DNA of 26,514 nt from an uncultured Oscillospiraceae bacterium (lineage in GTDB: Bacteria; Bacillota; Clostridia; Oscillospirales; Oscillospiraceae): NCBI GenBank assembly GCA_934589665.1, contig CAKTOJ010000014.1, forward strand, positions 1 to 26,514. The letters run 5' to 3'. Shown piece after piece: positions 8,364-14,234 of this stretch. The notes beneath the pieces are model-generated. The model saw only the letters and a list, made by a program, of their open reading frames with translations. It was not told the DNA's origin and did no database searches. Numbering within the stretch: position 1 is the first letter of the stretch; each line of letters starts with the position of its first letter. Position numbers and translations under genes: made by a program.

Positions 8364-8654
8364 ATGCTGGTTTTGATCACCTACGACGTCAATACGGAGG
8401 ACGCGGCGGGCCGCAAGCGTCTGCGGCAGATCGCAAAGCAATGCGTTAACTATGGCCAGCGGGTGCAGAATTCGGTGTTTGAATGTCTGTTGGACACAGC
8501 GCAGTGCCGACAATTGCAGCATAAGCTCTGCCAGATCATGGATGCGGAAAAAGACAGTTTGCGGTTTTACTACTTGGGGAAGAAGTATGAAAGTAAGATC
8601 GAGCACTTCGGCTGTAAACAGACGTATCTTCCGGAAGAGCCAATGATCCTGTAG
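8364..8654 (+). CDS. cas2: Cas2, structural partner of Cas1
   Basis: Small ferredoxin-fold protein that bridges two Cas1 dimers in the spacer-integration complex. The 96-residue product opens with MLVLITYDVNTEDAAGRKRL, the beta1 strand with the conserved Asp, and continues with CVNYGQRVQNSVFEC, a classic Cas2 motif. The ATG at 8364 gives the standard N-terminus, 7 bases after the cas1 stop. It is the last cas gene. The leader and array follow directly with no clear terminator between, so readthrough into the array is possible. Confidence 0.96.
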   Translation: MLVLITYDVNTEDAAGRKRLRQIAKQCVNYGQRVQNSVFECLLDTAQCRQLQHKLCQIMDAEKDSLRFYYLGKKYESKIEHFGCKQTYLPEEPMIL

Positions 8655-8824
8655 TGCGAAGCATAAGTATGCAGGAAAATGCCGGTAGGTTCGCACCCGG
8701 ATTTGAAATGGTTCTATCCTGAAGGAAAAAGCGAACTACCCTGACAGGCGGTATTTCGTGTAAAAAATGCGTATCAATTGCCTGCTTTTGCAAAAGTGCA
8801 TAAGCTGACTTGTGCACTTTTGCC
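8655..8824 (+). promoter_or_regulatory. CRISPR leader
   Basis: This 170-base non-coding stretch lies between cas2 and the first repeat and is more AT-rich than the genes around it, as leaders are. At its array-proximal end, GCAAAAGTGCA (8790-8800) and TGCACTTTTGC (8813-8823) are a perfect 11-base inverted repeat that ends one base before the first repeat. A second palindrome, CTTTTGCAAAAG (8785-8796), overlaps it. Further up, 8685-8694 and 8731-8739 form a stem with one bulge. I could not name a confident promoter for the array. Confidence 0.75.
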
Positions 8825-10346
8825 GTCGCGCCCCGCAAGGGGCGCGTGGATTGAAATCCAATGCTTCAACCAACATCAGTTATGCTGCACGTCGCGCCCC
8901 GCAAGGGGCGCGTGGATTGAAATTGACAAGGTGAAGCCCTCGGAGGTCAGAGCGGTGCAGGGTCGCGCCCCGCAAGGGGCGCGTGGATTGAAATAATAAG
9001 AGCAACACTCTTTCCATCTAAAGTTAAGGACACGTCGCGCCCCGCAAGGGGCGCGTGGATTGAAATATAAAACCTCCTAAAATAGAAATAGGGCAGAGAG
9101 GGTCGCGCCCCGCAAGGGGCGCGTGGATTGAAATCAGACTATTTTGCCCGTGATCCCGAGTTCTTTCGTCGCGCCCCGCAAGGGGCGCGTGGATTGAAAT
9201 TTTGGATGCTGTAACTCCGTCTAATTCGCGTTCTGGTCGCGCCCCGCAAGGGGCGCGTGGATTGAAATACAGATGGATTTACAGACGTTTTTCAGCCCGC
9301 GCCGTCGCGCCCCGCAAGGGGCGCGTGGATTGAAATTCCATCTTGAGGTCAAAGATGGTCTCCTGCAGGTGTCGCGCCCCGCAAGGGGCGCGTGGATTGA
9401 AATAAGTATTTTGATAGCTATAAAGCTCCTGAGCGTCCGTCGCGCCCCGCAAGGGGCGCGTGGATTGAAATGTTCTGTACCTGAACATGAAAATTGATAG
9501 TTTTTGTCGCGCCCCGCAAGGGGCGCGTGGATTGAAATTCAGCTATGGGCTATGGAGAATTGCACATAAATGTCGCGCCCCGCAAGGGGCGCGTGGATTG
9601 AAATTAAGGTACCGGTAAACTCTCATGTAAATGTCTCCGTCGCGCCCCGCAAGGGGCGCGTGGATTGAATTTAGCCAGTTGTAGAAGAGGGAGTACCAGG
9701 AGGAAGGTCGCGCCCCGCAAGGGGCGCGTGGATTGAAATGCCGAAACCAATCCGGAGCCGGCAGACGCGCTCCCCAGTCGCGCCCCGCAAGGGGCGCGTG
9801 GATTGAAATCTCATCTTCGGCGCGGTTGTCGTGCTGGCGTGGCGTCGCGCCCCGCAAGGGGCGCGTGGATTGAAATTGCACGAGATCATGTCGGAACTCG
9901 TGCGGGGATATTGTCGCGCCCCGCAAGGGGCGCGTGGATTGAAATACCAAGGAGCAGACGGACGCGCTGGCCGCGAAGATCGTCGCGCCCCGCAAGGGGC
10001 GCGTGGATTGAAATGTCGATCTCGGCGACGGCCGCTGCCGCTGGGAGAGTCGCGCCCCGCAAGGGGCGCGTGGATTGAAATCTGCTCGACGAGGACGGCC
10101 CCGGCCCCAAGGCCGTCGCGCCCCGCAAGGGGCGCGTGGATTGAAATAAAAGCCCCATCGATCTACACCGTCGCGCCGAGTCGCGCCCCGCAAGGGGCGC
10201 GTGGGTTGAAATACCAGAGAAAAGGTTGTCGTTTCGCCCGTGGATGTCGCGCCTCGTAAGGGGCGCGTGGGTTGAAATTGCAGGCTGTTCACCACGTTGC
10301 GGCAATCCTGTGCGTCGCACCCCGCGAGGGGCACGTTGGTTGAGAT
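8825..10346 (+). CRISPR. Type I-C CRISPR array, 23 repeats and 22 spacers
   Basis: The repeat is 33 bases: GT at the 5' end, an 8-bp stem CGCGCCCC / GGGGCGCG closing a GCAA loop, and the 11-base tail TGGATTGAAAT that becomes the crRNA 5' handle. Repeats begin at 8825, 8891, 8962, 9034, 9102, 9168, 9236, 9304, 9371, 9439, 9506, 9572, 9639, 9707, 9777, 9844, 9913, 9982, 10049, 10115, 10180, 10246 and 10314. Spacers are 32-39 bases. Most repeats are identical. Changes are at 9639 (tail ends GAATT), 10180 and 10246 (GGGTT in the tail) and 10314 (several changes). Decay at the right end agrees with a leader on the left. Confidence 0.99.
10180..10346 (+). repeat. Degenerate leader-distal repeats of the array
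   Basis: The last three repeats drift step by step. The one at 10180 has one change (GGATT to GGGTT). The one at 10246 has that change plus two in the stem-loop, giving CGCGCCTC and a GTAA loop. The one at 10314 has CGCACCCC, loop GCGA, GGGGCACG and a changed tail ending TTGAGAT. The GNRA-type loop (GCAA, GTAA, GCGA) survives in all three. Confidence 0.9.
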
Positions 10347-10402
10347 GATGAACAGGTCCCGATTTATGCTCTGCGCCTGGAGGCCGTACTGCTGTTGGGT
10401 GC

Positions 10403-10435
10403 AGAGAAAGGGACGAAGCCTTACGGCCTCGCCCC
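10403..10435 (-). terminator. Intrinsic terminator of the acetyltransferase gene
   Basis: Read on the minus strand, GGGGCGAGGCC (10435-10425), loop GTAA, and GGCTTCGTCCC (10420-10410) form an 11-bp stem with two G-U pairs, followed by TTTCTC. It starts about 10 bases after the acetyltransferase stop. It also lies about 60 bases beyond the last CRISPR repeat. Confidence 0.7.
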
Positions 10436-10444
10436 TCTTGCTGC

Positions 10445-10888
10445 TTATGTTCGTTTCATGTACAAAAGCGGATATGGGCCGCCCTGCTCATCGTGGCTGG
10501 TTCTTTTGTATATCGCAAAGCCTATGTGCCGGTAAAAGCCGACTGCCTGCGGGTTCTGCTCGTTGACAGTGACCTCCCGCAGGGCATAGTGCTCGACGCC
10601 GTATTCCACCAACTGCCGCCCGAGTCCTCTGCCACGCTCCGACGGAGAGAGAAAGAGCATTTCCAATCGGCCGTTTTCCATACCCATAAAGGCGGTCGGT
10701 TCGCCTTGTTCGTTTTCCGTGACGATCAAATGCGCGACGCCGCGCAGGGCCTGCGGGACATATTTCCCGATTCGGGCGATCTCTGCATCGGAGAGAAAAT
10801 GATGTGTCGCCCGAACGGAAGCTTCCCAGACCCTTACGAGAGCTTCGAGCAGCTTCGTATCTCTGTTTTGAACTTCGTATAGCTTCAT
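10445..10888 (-). CDS. GNAT-family N-acetyltransferase
   Basis: A cytoplasmic acetyl-CoA-dependent acetyltransferase of about 147 residues; the substrate cannot be told from sequence. The N-terminus includes VWEASVRATHHFLSDAEI, common in one group of putative GNAT proteins. The acetyl-CoA loop is visible as LSPSERGRGLGRQLVEY, with the R/Q-x-x-G-x-G/A pattern in RGRGLG, followed by VNEQNPQAVGFYRHIGF, the usual GNAT motif B region. I chose the ATG at 10888 because GAGGAT lies about 8 bases upstream; an in-frame ATG at 10903 lacks a ribosome site. The gene stands alone between its own promoter (10986-11014) and terminator (10403-10435). Confidence 0.85.
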   Translation of the reverse strand: MKLYEVQNRDTKLLEALVRVWEASVRATHHFLSDAEIARIGKYVPQALRGVAHLIVTENEQGEPTAFMGMENGRLEMLFLSPSERGRGLGRQLVEYGVEHYALREVTVNEQNPQAVGFYRHIGFAIYKRTSHDEQGGPYPLLYMKRT

Positions 10889-10985
10889 GTGACCGATCCT
10901 CATAATTCAGCTTTACCGCATCCCGGACATGATGCCGGCAATTTCGGCAGACGGAATGGGTATCTGCTATTCTACCCTTAAAACT

Positions 10986-11014
10986 ATTCTACCGGGACTT
11001 GCCGCCGGATACAA
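10986..11014 (-). promoter_or_regulatory. Promoter for the acetyltransferase gene
   Basis: On the minus strand, -35 TTGTAT (11014-11009) and -10 TAGAAT (10991-10986) are 17 bp apart. A second TAGAAT lies 17 bases further downstream (10974-10969) in a near-duplicated GGTAGAATAG context, so two start sites are possible. Confidence 0.5.
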
Positions 11015-11046
11015 GCGGAGGATGATAGTATCCTTTTGGTAACTAC

Positions 11047-11062
11047 AGCACAATATTGTGCT
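11047..11062. promoter_or_regulatory. Perfect 16-bp palindrome upstream of the MBL-like/macrodomain/sirtuin operon
   Basis: AGCACAATATTGTGCT is its own reverse complement. It ends 3 bases before the likely -35 box TTCACA, and TTGTG (11056-11060) can also pair with CACAA at 11069-11073. This is a good candidate binding site for a dimeric regulator. No regulator gene lies next to it. Confidence 0.55.
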
Positions 11063-11065
11063 TAC

Positions 11066-11094
11066 TTCACAAAATGGCTTTACAACGCTATGAT
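11066..11094 (+). promoter_or_regulatory. Probable promoter of the MBL-like/macrodomain/sirtuin operon
   Basis: -35 TTCACA (11066-11071) and -10 TATGAT (11089-11094) are 17 bp apart; GATAAT at 11092-11097 is an alternative -10. The leader is about 50 bases. Confidence 0.5.
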
Positions 11095-11149
11095 AATGCC
11101 AACGAAAGAACAAAGCCTTTCGCACAAAACCATTTTGGAGGTATTTATC

Positions 11150-11953
11150 ATGAACAAGACTGCTGAGCGCACTGTAATGCTGGATAAGGGCCGTGTGGAC
11201 GTCTATACGAAGAACGGTATTACCCTTTACGCCTACCAGACCCGCGACGCCATCGACGACGAGATGTTCATTCTCGCCAGAGCGGGCCGCGGCGTGGTCA
11301 TTGAGCTGCCCTGCTTTTACGACAATATCCGCGAGCTGACAGCCTTCCTCGACCGTGAGGGCGTTGTTGTGGAGGGCAAGTTTGTGGCTTATCACGCGGC
11401 GGGCGCATCCTTCCTGCCGAATGTCCCTGCCTACGGCACGGCTTCCTCTGTGGCCTACAACACCATGGGCGGCGGCGCGGCGCTGGTAGCCAATTTTGAA
11501 AAGGTCTTCGGCGAGAGCTTTGACGCGGGCCTGTGCGCCGCGGATCATATTGTGGGAGAGGGTGAAATTGAGATCGCCGGCATCCGCTTTGTGGTCAAGC
11601 CGAACGACGAGGCCTATGATCTGGAAATTCCGGAGATCAACTGCGTCTACACCCACATGATGGGACACGACTGCCACTCCATCGTGGCGGGCTGCCCACA
11701 TGCTGACGGCATCATCTCTCAGCTCAACTACTACATCCGCAAGGGCTTCGACCTGGTGCTGACGGCTCATTACACCCCGGAGGATCTGAAGGACGCCCAG
11801 ACCAAGGTGAATTACCTCACGGAGCTCAAGGAGATCGCTCTGACCTGTGAAAGTGCCGAGGAGATGCGCGCGAAGGTACAGGAGAAGTATCCCGATTACA
11901 GCGGAATGAATTATCTGGACATGACGGTTGGCTTTTTCTTCCCCGAGAAGTAA
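11150..11953 (+). CDS. Metallo-beta-lactamase-fold-like protein, function unknown
   Basis: A 267-residue soluble protein with no signal peptide or membrane segment. The segment order resembles the MBL fold: an N-terminal strand pair, VVIELPCFYDN at about 49-59, YHAAGASFLPNVPAYG at 81-96, EIAGIRFVVKPNDEAYDLEI at 141-160, then INCVYTHMMGHDCHSIVAG and LVLTAHYTPEDL. The normal HxHxDH metal motif is missing; His82 stands alone in its expected place. His173, His176 and His184 are clustered later. The start is the ATG at 11150 with TTGGAGG 8 bases before it. The macrodomain gene begins 21 bases after the stop, so the two are probably co-transcribed. The fold call is from general appearance only. Confidence 0.55.
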   Translation: MNKTAERTVMLDKGRVDVYTKNGITLYAYQTRDAIDDEMFILARAGRGVVIELPCFYDNIRELTAFLDREGVVVEGKFVAYHAAGASFLPNVPAYGTASSVAYNTMGGGAALVANFEKVFGESFDAGLCAADHIVGEGEIEIAGIRFVVKPNDEAYDLEIPEINCVYTHMMGHDCHSIVAGCPHADGIISQLNYYIRKGFDLVLTAHYTPEDLKDAQTKVNYLTELKEIALTCESAEEMRAKVQEKYPDYSGMNYLDMTVGFFFPEK

Positions 11954-11974
11954 AGAGCAGGAAAGGAGCGCGTG

Positions 11975-12754
11975 ATGACGCAGGCGGAGCGGCGGCTGTT
12001 TTTGATCCGGTCGCTGATGAACGAGAAAAAGGAATACCGGGAGCTGAATATTCCGCGGGACGCGGACGGTCAGCGCAGGCTGCTGCGGAGTCTGATGAAC
12101 GTCCGTGCGCCCGGTGCGGCGGACGCAGAGCTTCTGGCGGTGCAGAATGATTATCTTCAGCAGGAGCTGACCGAGCGCGGCGCCGTCCGCGTGGAGGAGC
12201 TGCGGCCGGTCAGGGGAGAGCTGTATCTCTGGCAGGGGGATATCACCCGCCTTGCATGCGGAGCCATTGTCAATGCCGCCAACAGCGGCATGACGGGCTG
12301 CTACATTCCCTGTCACGCCTGCATTGACAACTGCATCCACACCTATGCGGGCATCCAGCTGCGGTTGGCATGCGCGGAGCTGATGGCGCGGCAGGAGCAT
12401 GAGGAGCCTGCCGGACAGGCGAAGATCACGCGGGCCTACAATCTGCCCTGTGATTATGTAATCCATACTGTCGGCCCCATCATTGCGGGACGCGTGACGG
12501 AGGAGGACGAAAAGCTGCTTGCCTCATGCTACCGCTCCTGCTTGAAGCTGGCAGAGGAAAACGGTGTGCAGAGCATTGCGTTCTGCTGCATTTCAACCGG
12601 CGTGTTTCACTTTCCAAACCGACGTGCGGCGGAGATTGCCGTGGAGACGGTACGGCAGTACAAGACGGAGCGAAACAGTCGAATCAAGGTGATTTTCAAT
12701 GTTTTCAAGGATACGGACAAAGCAATCTATGAACAGCTGCTCGGCGCAGATTGA
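11975..12754 (+). CDS. Zinc-type macrodomain protein, protein-ADP-ribose hydrolase
   Basis: Predicted to remove ADP-ribose from modified proteins, reversing the action of the partner sirtuin. The 259-residue protein has an N-terminal helical extension (1-75), then the macrodomain with QGDITRLACGAIVNAANSG at 87-105, which binds ADP-ribose. GCYIPCHACIDNCIHTYAG follows at 108-126. Its Cys and His (Cys109, His114, Cys116) sit where the zinc-containing macrodomains of Staphylococcus and Streptococcus SirTM operons bind metal. ISTGVFHFPNRRAAEIAVETV near the C-terminus is the second ligand loop. AGGAG lies 6 bases before the ATG at 11975; a GTG immediately upstream is also in frame. The sirtuin gene starts inside its 3' end. 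Confidence 0.9.
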   Translation: MTQAERRLFLIRSLMNEKKEYRELNIPRDADGQRRLLRSLMNVRAPGAADAELLAVQNDYLQQELTERGAVRVEELRPVRGELYLWQGDITRLACGAIVNAANSGMTGCYIPCHACIDNCIHTYAGIQLRLACAELMARQEHEEPAGQAKITRAYNLPCDYVIHTVGPIIAGRVTEEDEKLLASCYRSCLKLAEENGVQSIAFCCISTGVFHFPNRRAAEIAVETVRQYKTERNSRIKVIFNVFKDTDKAIYEQLLGAD

Positions 12755-13567
12755 CCGGCTGCGCGCGGCGCTGCGTGAAGCGGATGCGGTGGTGGTCGGC
12801 GCGGGCTCGGGCATGTCCGCCTCCGCAGGCTTTACTTACTCAGGAGAGCGGTTTGACCGGTATTTTTCGGATTTTGCGAAAAAATACGGCATTCGTGATA
12901 TGTACTCCGGCGGCTTTTATCCCTTTTCCACGCCGGAGGAGCATTGGGCCTATTGGAGCCGTTATATCCTCATCAACCGTTATATGGACGCCCCGAAGCC
13001 GGTCTATGATGATCTTTTGAAGCTGATAGCGGGCAGGGACTACTTTGTCCTCACGACCAATGTCGATCACTGCTTTCAGAAAGCGGGCTTTGATAAAAAG
13101 CGGCTGTTCTACACGCAGGGCGATTACGGTCTGTTTCAATGCAGCGGGCCATGCTGTCAGGAGACGTTTGACAACGAGCCGGCTGTGCGTGAAATGGCCG
13201 TACGGCAGGAGAATATGAAAGTCCCGACGCAGCTGCTTCCGGTCTGCCCGCACTGCGGCAGACCGCTGACCATGAACCTGCGCTGTGATGACAGCTTTGT
13301 GGAGGACGAGGGCTGGCATGCGGCGGCAGAGCGGTACGAAAATTTCCTCCGTACCCGTGCGGGCCGAAGAATACTCTTTCTGGAGCTGGGGGATATAACA
13401 CCCCGGGTATCATCAAGTATCCCTTCCTGCGCATGACGGCAGGCAATCCAAAGGCCGTCTATGCCAGCGTAAACCTTGGCGGCTCTGACGCGGTGCGGGG
13501 ACTGGAGGAGCGGTCGATCCTGCTCGATGCCGACATCGGCGCGGTGCTGCGCGAATTGAGAAGCTGA
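12729..13567 (+). pseudogene. Class M sirtuin (SirTM), frameshifted near the C-terminus
   Basis: SirTM proteins transfer ADP-ribose from NAD+ to target proteins, classically lipoylated GcvH-L. Seen here: the NAD-binding GAGSGMSASAGF (24-35), TTNVDHCF (109-116), TQGDYG (129-134) and a four-Cys zinc site (Cys138, Cys142 or Cys143, Cys173, Cys176). The open frame runs only to 13436 (235 residues). At 13389-13393 it leaves the family sequence: ELG is followed by five bases where ELG-VG-YNTP would need nine after the Leu codon. From 13394 another frame continues YNTPGIIKYPFLRMTAGNPK to a TGA at 13567, which is the expected C-terminus of about 57 residues. A net 4-base deletion explains this. The start ATG overlaps the macrodomain gene by 26 bases and has no strong ribosome site. 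Confidence 0.85.
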
Positions 13568-13578
13568 GAGAATAGAAG

Positions 13579-13615
13579 AGAAGCGCTTTCCGACGGTAAA
13601 TCGGAAAGCGCTTCT
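13579..13615 (+). terminator. Strong hairpin after the sirtuin gene
   Basis: AGAAGCGCTTTCCGA (13579-13593) and its exact reverse complement (13601-13615) form a perfect 15-bp stem with a 7-base loop, 11 bases after the restored sirtuin stop. It lacks a proper U-run (GCCTGCTTT follows), so termination is likely but may not be simple Rho-independent. Confidence 0.65.
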
Positions 13616-13669
13616 GCCTGCTTTGCAGACTGCGGCCGGCGGCACATCGGCGTCGGACGGGCGCTATCA

Positions 13670-13698
13670 TTGCAAATGGTGAGATGAGGAATTATAAT
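13670..13698 (+). promoter_or_regulatory. Promoter of the ArsC/Spx-family gene
   Basis: -35 TTGCAA (13670-13675) and a perfect -10 TATAAT (13693-13698) are separated by 17 bp, about 65 bases ahead of the gene's start codon. Confidence 0.7.
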
Positions 13699-13768
13699 AA
13701 CTTGTGCAAAGACACGGCGGCATCAAAGATAAAGATTATTTTATCACGGAAAAAGGAGCGTCAGGACT

Positions 13769-14122
13769 ATGATTTTTATTTGTTACCCAAAGTGCAGCAC
13801 CTGCCAGAAGGCAAGAAAGTGGCTGGACGAAAACCGGATTGCATACGAGCTCCGGGATATTAAAGAAGAGAACCCCGCCTATGAGGAATTGGCCGCATGG
13901 CACAGGCGCAGCGGCCTGCCGCTGAAGAAATTTTTCAACACCAGCGGTCTGCTCTATAAATCCATGGGGCTCAAAGAGAAGCTGCCGGACATGAGCGAGG
14001 ATGAAATGCTGAGGCTTCTTGCATCAGACGGCATGCTGGTCAAGCGTCCGCTTCTGGTAGGCGATGACATCGTTCTTGCAGGCTTCCGGGAAGCCGAGTG
14101 GACGGAGCGTCTGAAGGCCTGA
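13769..14122 (+). CDS. ArsC/Spx-family thioredoxin-like protein
   Basis: A 117-residue cytoplasmic protein with the ArsC/Spx thioredoxin-like fold. The N-terminus MIFICYPKCSTCQKARKWLD gives Cys9-x-x-Cys12, and LLVKRPLLVGDD near residue 92 matches the family's conserved Arg-Pro region. Members include arsenate reductases, the Spx/MgsR regulators and uncharacterised YffB-like proteins. Both Cys in CxxC are kept, but nothing shows which group this belongs to, and no ars genes lie nearby. The start ATG has AAAGGAG about 10 bases upstream. The gene is monocistronic, with its own promoter and a strong terminator at 14153-14186. Confidence 0.9.
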   Translation: MIFICYPKCSTCQKARKWLDENRIAYELRDIKEENPAYEELAAWHRRSGLPLKKFFNTSGLLYKSMGLKEKLPDMSEDEMLRLLASDGMLVKRPLLVGDDIVLAGFREAEWTERLKA

Positions 14123-14152
14123 TTATTCTATCTTTACATATGCCAATTGGTC

Positions 14153-14186
14153 AAGAAGGCGACAGCAGCTGCTGTCGCCTTCTTTC
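14153..14186 (+). terminator. Intrinsic terminator, possibly bidirectional
   Basis: 14153-14168 and 14169-14184 are perfect reverse complements (AAGAAGGCGACAGCAG and its mate), giving a long stem closed by the central CAGCTG and running into TTCTTTC. It lies between the converging ArsC/Spx-like gene and the minus-strand SLH gene and may end both transcripts. Confidence 0.75.
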
Positions 14187-14234
14187 GATATAACGGACAG
14201 GCCATGCACCGCGGCAGCCGGCGTCGAAAGAGAG

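Noticed and set aside
9543..10334. Long frames across the CRISPR array with repeated RAPCGAR or RPARGAWIE blocks
   Set aside because: They are translations of the 33-base repeats (a multiple of three), not proteins.
10347..10402. A possible further spacer and repeat after the last repeat
   Set aside because: About 35 bases follow, but the next stretch cannot be aligned convincingly with the repeat, so the array is ended at 10346.
10967..12466. A 499-codon minus-strand frame over the MBL-like and macrodomain genes
   Set aside because: Shadow frame; the plus-strand macrodomain is unmistakable and has a ribosome site.
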